Of a DNA stretch of 12,811 nucleotides, positions 5,704 to 12,811 are shown in pieces; position 1 is the stretch's first letter, and each line of letters opens with the position of its first letter. The DNA is from Pseudomonadota bacterium. GTDB taxonomy: Bacteria; Pseudomonadota; Gammaproteobacteria; Steroidobacterales; Woeseiaceae. Below the pieces are notes generated by a model. That model was not told the DNA's origin and searched no databases. It saw only the letters and a program-made list of their open reading frames with translations. The position numbers and the translations under genes were made by a program. The DNA is taken from positions 1 through 12,811 of the forward strand of contig JADFGH010000015.1 of NCBI GenBank assembly GCA_022567775.1, given 5' to 3'.

Positions 5704-6807
5704 TTACGCGGTCACATACCCCGGCGCTGCGGCATGTTTGGCCGGAATCATCGCGAGTTGTTTGTGCACCAGGTATTCCACGTTCTCAATGGCGTCGCTC
5801 ACCCCAAGAAAATACGGGGGACTCCGTCGCAACAATCGCCAGTCACTTGTTTTGAGGACTCGCAGCAGATGCATGAGATTCATCTTGATGGCTTCGACGT
5901 AGGGATTGGCGCCATCATAGAGAACCTCGACATAGCGATACGCCCGATTGAATTTCAACTCCAGCCGTTCTTTCGAAACCTGCTGATAAAAGCCGGGTGT
6001 CTTTCTCAGTAGATCGATACCAGACTCATAACGAACCACGTATTCACCGGGGCCTGCGCTTTCAACGGCGATACCACCCAGGACGAATTCCTTGTAGAGG
6101 CGGTCACGGCACTTTTCGAGGTAGCAACGATCCGCCATTTGTGCAATCAGATCCGCGGTGCCGAGCAGGTGCCCGCATATTGCGTCACGCGGATCGTCGA
6201 GTTCTATCTCGTCGAGATCGAGTTCAAATCCTGTGAAGTGAACGATCATGCTGCTGACGCCGACGTCCCGCGACATGCCAAGCTCGGGCAAATAGCGGCG
6301 CAGAAAATCTGCACTTCTTGATACGTGATACAAGGTGAACTCGGCGCCATTCTGGAATTCGTTGTCGCGTTCCTTATGCCGTATATAGCCGGAATCATGA
6401 AACAGCGATGTGACGATCGCCATCTGCACCCGCTGCGCGCCAAGGCGCTCGGCGGGATCAACGCTGCGTTCATAACCGACCACCAGCCGGGCCAGGGCCA
6501 GCGTCATGTCGAGGGTATGCTGCATGTCGTGATAGGTCGTGTCGCAGCCAAAGTAGCCGGGATACTGGCCAGTGAAGAGCCGCTCGAAGTCGTGAAAAGC
6601 AAGCCACAGCGTGTCGAATGAGGCGCCGGGGAAGGTAGCGGCGAACAGTTCATGGACAGCGTCGCGTACCGCGGCAGGTTTACTCACCTGCACGACATTG
6701 GTCACATCAAAGTCATTGCGCCGATCCTGGGACACCATTCTTTTCTTTTTTTTGCCAGGGGTCAGGGTAGCCGTGTTGCGATAGCCGGGTTTCTTGTAAG
6801 TTTTCAT
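5704..6807 (-). CDS. HD-domain metal-dependent phosphohydrolase, cyclic-nucleotide-phosphodiesterase-like
   Basis: This is a 367-residue soluble protein. The catalytic core has a TYHDMQHTLDMTLAL segment (residues 91-105; His93, His97) and SLFHDSGYIRH (134-144; His137-Asp138, the HD pair), followed by GTADLIAQMADRCYLEK (216-232; Asp218). The spacing and the Y-H-(N/D)-x-x-H-x-x-D-(V/M) pattern resemble class I 3',5'-cyclic nucleotide phosphodiesterases, which bind two metals through such residues. Substrate is not determinable and the first motif has Asp where PDEs have Asn. The N-terminus is basic and lysine-rich (GKKKKR, 18-23), encoded over a run of eight A's. Met24 is an alternative start. 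No strong ribosome site precedes ATG 6807. A good promoter lies just upstream at 6903-6932, so it is probably expressed apart from xthA. About 110 C-terminal residues after the core are unassigned. Confidence 0.78.
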   Translation of the reverse strand: MKTYKKPGYRNTATLTPGKKKKRMVSQDRRNDFDVTNVVQVSKPAAVRDAVHELFAATFPGASFDTLWLAFHDFERLFTGQYPGYFGCDTTYHDMQHTLDMTLALARLVVGYERSVDPAERLGAQRVQMAIVTSLFHDSGYIRHKERDNEFQNGAEFTLYHVSRSADFLRRYLPELGMSRDVGVSSMIVHFTGFELDLDEIELDDPRDAICGHLLGTADLIAQMADRCYLEKCRDRLYKEFVLGGIAVESAGPGEYVVRYESGIDLLRKTPGFYQQVSKERLELKFNRAYRYVEVLYDGANPYVEAIKMNLMHLLRVLKTSDWRLLRRSPPYFLGVSDAIENVEYLVHKQLAMIPAKHAAAPGYVTA

Positions 6808-6902
6808 GCGTTGACCCGTTGCGCTTAGCTTAACGGAAAGCCACCCCTGATTCGGCCAATAGTTGGCTCAATGGCGAGAAATGATACACGCTGCACGGCA
6901 AA

Positions 6903-6932
6903 TTTAGAGACATTGTTCCGGGAATATGTCAA
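6903..6932 (-). promoter_or_regulatory. candidate sigma-70 promoter for the HD-domain gene
   Basis: On the minus strand a perfect TTGACA (-35, 6932-6927) is followed after 18 bases by TCTAAA (-10, 6908-6903, four of six consensus bases). It lies just past the xthA stop codon and would give a leader of about 90 bases before ATG 6807. A second, unpaired -10-like TATCAT occurs closer to the gene. This is prediction only. Confidence 0.45.
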
Positions 6933-6943
6933 ATCGCCGGACG

Positions 6944-7707
6944 CTACAGGGAGAATTCGGCGATCACTGGCGCATGGTCGGACGGGCGCTCCCAGGTCCG
7001 CGGTTCACGATCGATATAGCTGGCCTGACAGGCAGCGCTCATGGTATCGCTGGTCAGGATCAGGTCGATACGCAGGCCGGCGTTCCGTTGAAATCCGGCG
7101 CGACGATAGTCCCACCAGCTGAAAGCTTTCTCAGGCTGCTCGAAATTACGGTACACATCCGTCAAGCCCAGCTTCAGCAGTTTGCCCAGCGCTTCGCGCT
7201 CAAGCGGACTACATAGAATGTCATCACCCCACTTCGCGGCGTCGTACACGTCACGATCATCGGGCGCGATATTGAAGTCGCCTAGCACGACGAGCTTGTC
7301 GTGGGTTTTCAGTTCGTCTTCAAGGAAATCTTTCAAGGCAGCCAGCCAGCCCAGCTTGTACTCGTATTTTTCCGAACCTACGCTTTGACCGTTGGGTACG
7401 TACAGGTTAATGATGCGCACGCCGTCGATCGTCGAAGCCAGTATGCGGCGCTGTGGATCTTCGAATCCCGGAAAATCGCTAACATGGTCTGCTGACGGTT
7501 TGCGGCTGATAACGGCCACGCCGTTATAGGTTTTCTGCCCGCTCGCGACCGCCTGGTAGCCTGTTTCCGCAAACGACTGCTCCGGGAATGCCTCGGTAAG
7601 CTGCTTGATTTCCTGCAGTACGAGTACGTCCGGCTTTGTACTGGCCAGCCATTCGAGAACGTGCGGCAGGCGGACATTCAGGGAATTTACGTTCCAGGTC
7701 GCAATTT

Positions 7708-7711
<4 letters not shown>
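6944..7711 (-). CDS. xthA: exodeoxyribonuclease III (AP endonuclease)
   Basis: This is a 255-residue cytosolic DNA repair enzyme of the ExoIII/APE family. It cuts 5' to abasic sites and removes blocked 3' ends in base-excision repair. All family catalytic positions are present: Asn7 (ATWNVNS), Glu34 (VLQEIK, metal ligand), Tyr104 (NLYVPNG), Asp145 and Asn147 (GDFNIAP), Asp216 (RIDLIL) and the Asp245-His246 pair (SDHAP). Length is slightly below the 268 residues of E. coli XthA and close to the shorter bacterial ExoIII branch. The ATG at 7711 overlaps the TGA of the upstream oligopeptidase gene by four bases, so the two are probably co-transcribed and coupled. The reading stops at TAG 6944-6946. 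No intrinsic terminator is obvious after it. Confidence 0.95.
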
Positions 7712-9732
<2,021 letters not shown>

Positions 9733-9818
9733 AAAGAGTTGGCTTTGTAAACAGGCGGCAGGATGTTAGCACACGCCCACTGCAGGAAAACGGCAATAAA
9801 CTGCAAAAGGATTGAGAA
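9733..9818. promoter_or_regulatory. 86-base divergent promoter region between prlC and gor
   Basis: The spacer must hold promoters for both divergent genes. On the minus strand TGCTAACAT (9771-9763) is an extended -10 candidate for prlC. On the plus strand AAAGG (9806-9810) is a good ribosome site for the GTG of gor, 8 bases away, but no convincing plus-strand -35/-10 pair stands out. I see no long palindrome resembling an OxyR site. Confidence 0.4.
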
Positions 9819-11165
9819 GTGACAGCAAGTTTTGACCTGATTGTTATCGGCGGCGGCAGCGGTGGCCTGGCCCATGCACAGCGCGCCGCAGAATACGGCG
9901 CGAAAGCAGCAGTGATTGAATCGGGCCCGCTCGGTGGCACCTGTGTGAACGTTGGCTGCGTGCCGAAAAAAATCATGTGGTACACGGCGCATTATGGGCA
10001 CATGCTCAAGCATGCAGGGGATTTTGGTTTTGATGTGTCCGTGAGAGGACACGAATGGTCAGACGTCAGGAAAAAGCGCGACGCATACATCTCGCGATTG
10101 AACGACGTCTACGAGAAAAACCTCGACAGGCACGACGTTATTTACCTCAAGGGCCAGGCTAAATTTCTGGACTCTACAACGGTCGATGTCGATGGGCAGC
10201 AATACACAGCAGAGAAAATCGTCATCGCGACAGGCGGATTTCCAATCATTCCACGCATCCACGGTGCGCAGCATGGCATAACTTCTGATGGATTTTTTCA
10301 ATTGCCGGAAAGACCGCAAAAGGTGGCGCTGATCGGCAGCGGATATGTCGCAGTCGAACTCGCAGGCATATTCAACGGGCTGGGATCGGAAACCTCGGTA
10401 CTGGTCCGCAAGGATGGCGTCCTACGAAACTTCGATTCAATGTTGCGTACCGAACTCGAGGCGGCAATGAAATCAAGTGGCATGACCCTGGAAACAGGGG
10501 TCGTTCCGCACGAGCTTAAGAAGTCAGCTGCCGGCATTCGCCTTTTCGCTGAAGACGGTCGCGAATTTGGTGATTATGACGCGGTAGTCTGGGCGGTCGG
10601 CCGGGCCCCGAACACGGAAACACTCGAGCTGGAAGCTGCAGGCGTAGAAGCCGATGGCTACGGATTCGTCGCCACCGATGAATGGCAAAATACCAATGTT
10701 GAGCATATTTTCGCGCTTGGGGATGTGACGGGCAGAGCGGCACTGACACCCGTCGCCATTGCGGCGGGGAGACGGCTTGCGGACCGTCTTTATGGCGGCA
10801 TGAGCGATCGCCGCCTCGAGTACGAGTGCATTCCGACCGTGATTTTCACGCATCCACCGATCGGTACCGTAGGACTTACCGAGGGCCAGGCGCGCGAGCA
10901 GTATGGCGATGACGTCAAAGTCTACGAGACGCGCTTCAATCCGATGGCCTACGCCTTTAGTGAGAACAAGATCCCGACCGCGATGAAGCTGGTGACTACA
11001 GGCAGAGAAGAAAGAATCGTTGGCTGCCACATTATCGGCGATGGCGCGGATGAGATGCTGCAGGGTTTTGCGGTTGCTGTTCGCATGGGTGCAACCAAGC
11101 AACACTTCGACGACACCGTCGCCATTCACCCGACGAGTGCGGAAGAGCTCGTCACTATGCGCTAG
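9819..11165 (+). CDS. gor: glutathione-disulfide reductase
   Basis: This is a 448-residue cytosolic FAD flavoenzyme that reduces GSSG to GSH with NADPH. It has the FAD loop [12 protein letters not shown] (residues 9-20) and the redox disulfide [13 protein letters not shown] (Cys42, Cys47). The NAD(P) domain has [11 protein letters not shown] (173-183) with Arg197 and Arg203 in VRKDGVLR, the pair that selects NADPH in E. coli Gor. The second FAD motif is ALGDVTG (299-305) and the dimer-interface acid-base pair is HPTSAEE (His437, Glu442). Length matches E. coli (450). The start is GTG 9819, with an AAAGG ribosome site; it gives the normal N-terminus [13 protein letters not shown]. It is divergent from prlC, as the rlmJ-gor unit is in E. 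coli, but with no rlmJ between them. Its TAG abuts a palindromic repeat. Confidence 0.96.
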   Translation: MTASFDLIVIGGGSGGLAHAQRAAEYGAKAAVIESGPLGGTCVNVGCVPKKIMWYTAHYGHMLKHAGDFGFDVSVRGHEWSDVRKKRDAYISRLNDVYEKNLDRHDVIYLKGQAKFLDSTTVDVDGQQYTAEKIVIATGGFPIIPRIHGAQHGITSDGFFQLPERPQKVALIGSGYVAVELAGIFNGLGSETSVLVRKDGVLRNFDSMLRTELEAAMKSSGMTLETGVVPHELKKSAAGIRLFAEDGREFGDYDAVVWAVGRAPNTETLELEAAGVEADGYGFVATDEWQNTNVEHIFALGDVTGRAALTPVAIAAGRRLADRLYGGMSDRRLEYECIPTVIFTHPPIGTVGLTEGQAREQYGDDVKVYETRFNPMAYAFSENKIPTAMKLVTTGREERIVGCHIIGDGADEMLQGFAVAVRMGATKQHFDDTVAIHPTSAEELVTMR

Positions 11166-11240
11166 GGGACAGTTTACTTATCTCCTTTGGCTGCCAGGCA
11201 CGGTGCGCGATTCGCGCAGGGGAGATAAGTAACTGTCCAA
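11166..11240. repeat. REP/REPIN- or MITE-like imperfect palindrome after gor
   Basis: GGACAGTTTACTTATCTCC (11167-11185) and GGAGATAAGTAACTGTCC (11221-11238) are reverse complements apart from one extra T in the left arm, giving an 18-bp stem with one bulge. The 35-base interior has two small hairpins of its own: TGCC-A-GGCA, and TGCGCG-ATT-CGCGCA at 11204-11218. The unit fills the gap between the gor stop and the convergent aroE stop. The GGGGACAG end resembles, from memory, palindromic repeats flanking REP-associated tyrosine transposases in Proteobacteria. No transposase and no second copy lie in this window. It may also act as a transcriptional insulator, but there is no U tract on either strand. 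Confidence 0.65.
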
Positions 11241-11243
11241 AAA

Positions 11244-12092
11244 TTATGCGGTAATGGATAGCTGCTTCAGCACTTGAGCGGTGTCGGGCCGCACGCCGCG
11301 CCAGAGATAGAAAGATTCTGCGGCCTGTTCAACCAGCATGCCCCAGCCCATCACCGAACGGGCAGCGCCGTGTTCTGCGGCCCAGCTGGCAAACGGCGTC
11401 GCCTTCATTGAATAGGACAGGTCGTAACACACGGTGTCTTCACCAATGGCGTCTTCGGGATACGGTGGCATCTCACCCTTTAGCCCGGCAGAGGTCGCAT
11501 TGACTACCAGATCATAGACCGGCGGTTTACGTACATCCTCAAAACGGCACGCGGTCACGGGACCTTGCGTGGAAAAATGTTCCGCCAATGATTTTGCCCT
11601 GGAAATGGTTCGATTGGCAATCATCAGTGATTTAGGCTTCACATCCAGGAGCGGCGAGATAATGCCGCGCGTCGCACCCCCCGCACCAAGGATAAGGATG
11701 TTTGCATCTTCGAGCTCCAACCCGAGATTCGATTGCAAATCACGCAGGAAGCCGACACCGTCCGTGTTGTCGCCGAAAATTTCGCCATCCCGAAACACCA
11801 GTGTATTGACGGCTCCGGCATTGCTGGCGCGCTCACTCATGTCGTCAACGAGCCGCGTTACCTCACTCTTGTGGGGCAGCGTGATATTCAGGCCCTTGCC
11901 CCCGGTTTTCGCAAATTGCCTGATCGCCGCTGCCAGCTTGTCGGGCGCAACCTCCAACAGCTCGTACTGAAGATTCTCTCCGGTTTGCACGGCAAACAGC
12001 CGGTGAATGACCGGCGAACGGCTGTGGGATACCGGATATCCCATGACGGCGTAGCGGTCAATAACAGTAGTAGCGTCGGGGTTATTGCCCAT
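11244..12092 (-). CDS. aroE: shikimate dehydrogenase (NADP+)
   Basis: This is a 282-residue cytosolic enzyme catalysing NADPH-dependent reduction of 3-dehydroshikimate to shikimate in aromatic amino-acid synthesis. Substrate-site motifs are GYPVSHSRSP (Ser22 and Ser24 region), NITLPHK (catalytic Lys75), AVNT (Asn96) and GDNTDGVGF (Asp111). The NADP domain shows LGAGGATRG (135-143) and NRT (160-162), whose Asn-Arg-Thr pattern favours NADP. Length is slightly above E. coli AroE (272) because of a roughly 10-residue N-terminal extension before RYAVMGYP. Met17 exists but would delete the first beta strand, so ATG 12092 is preferred. It starts five bases after the hemB stop, so it is probably expressed from the hemB transcript. 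No strong ribosome site is visible. Confidence 0.95.
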   Translation of the reverse strand: MGNNPDATTVIDRYAVMGYPVSHSRSPVIHRLFAVQTGENLQYELLEVAPDKLAAAIRQFAKTGGKGLNITLPHKSEVTRLVDDMSERASNAGAVNTLVFRDGEIFGDNTDGVGFLRDLQSNLGLELEDANILILGAGGATRGIISPLLDVKPKSLMIANRTISRAKSLAEHFSTQGPVTACRFEDVRKPPVYDLVVNATSAGLKGEMPPYPEDAIGEDTVCYDLSYSMKATPFASWAAEHGAARSVMGWGMLVEQAAESFYLWRGVRPDTAQVLKQLSITA

Positions 12093-12097
12093 GGGTG

Positions 12098-12811
<714 letters not shown>

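Noticed and set aside
6855..6867. GCCAA-TAG-TTGGC hairpin as a terminator for xthA
   Set aside because: Only five base pairs, no T tract on either strand, and it lies downstream of the likely HD-gene promoter.
10524..11129. 201-residue minus-strand ORF opposite gor
   Set aside because: It is antisense to the conserved glutathione reductase C-terminus and shows no family motif.
11166..11240. Palindrome after gor as a standard intrinsic terminator
   Set aside because: The stem is long, but the plus side is followed by an A run and the minus side by CCCC, so the U tract is missing in both directions.

Overview
The window reads as ordinary chromosomal DNA of a gammaproteobacterium. The evidence is a PrlC-type M3 oligopeptidase divergent from a glutathione reductase (as I recall, E. 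coli has prlC next to an rlmJ-gor unit), an ExoIII-type nuclease, and a HemB with the aspartate-rich metal site known from Pseudomonas. Genus cannot be fixed from sequence alone. A free-living, perhaps marine or sediment, lineage is only a guess. Nearly all of the window is explained by housekeeping and detoxification genes. I see no defence island, prophage, CRISPR array or intact transposase.

Layout. 2-1616 (+): the 3' two thirds of a P-type (P2, Ca2+-type) cation ATPase, split by a one-base frame change near 462-483. 1620-2054 (-): gene debris, the N-terminus of an APC-superfamily amino-acid permease abutting a piece of a PfkB-type sugar kinase in another frame. 2191-3129 (+): an ornithine cyclodeaminase/mu-crystallin family enzyme, converging on a small unknown lipoprotein (3142-3750, -) across a perfect hairpin whose loop contains the enzyme's stop codon. 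3751-3966: an intergenic stretch with three separate inverted repeats. 3967-5689 (+): a tightly coupled trio of an unknown four-helix membrane protein, a glutathione S-transferase and a kappa-GST/HCCA-isomerase-like thioredoxin-fold protein, each start overlapping the preceding stop. 5704-6807 (-): an HD-domain phosphohydrolase with a motif like class I cyclic-nucleotide phosphodiesterases, with its own likely promoter. 6944-9732 (-): prlC (oligopeptidase A) and xthA (exonuclease III), overlapping by four bases. 9819-11165 (+): gor, glutathione reductase, divergent from prlC. 11166-11240: an REP/REPIN- or MITE-like imperfect palindrome. 11244-12811 (-): aroE preceded by the 3' part of hemB, five bases apart.

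How the genes fit together. Glutathione is the main shared theme. Gor regenerates GSH from GSSG with NADPH, while the GST and the HCCA-isomerase-like protein would use GSH on unidentified substrates; they are in a separate operon about 4 kb away, so the link is biochemical rather than demonstrated co-regulation. PrlC degrades peptides in the cytosol, XthA repairs abasic and oxidised DNA ends, AroE makes shikimate, and HemB makes porphobilinogen. The most unusual parts are the mosaic pseudogene region, the palindrome after gor, the repeat-rich 3751-3966 spacer, and the uncharacterised membrane, lipoprotein and HD-domain genes.
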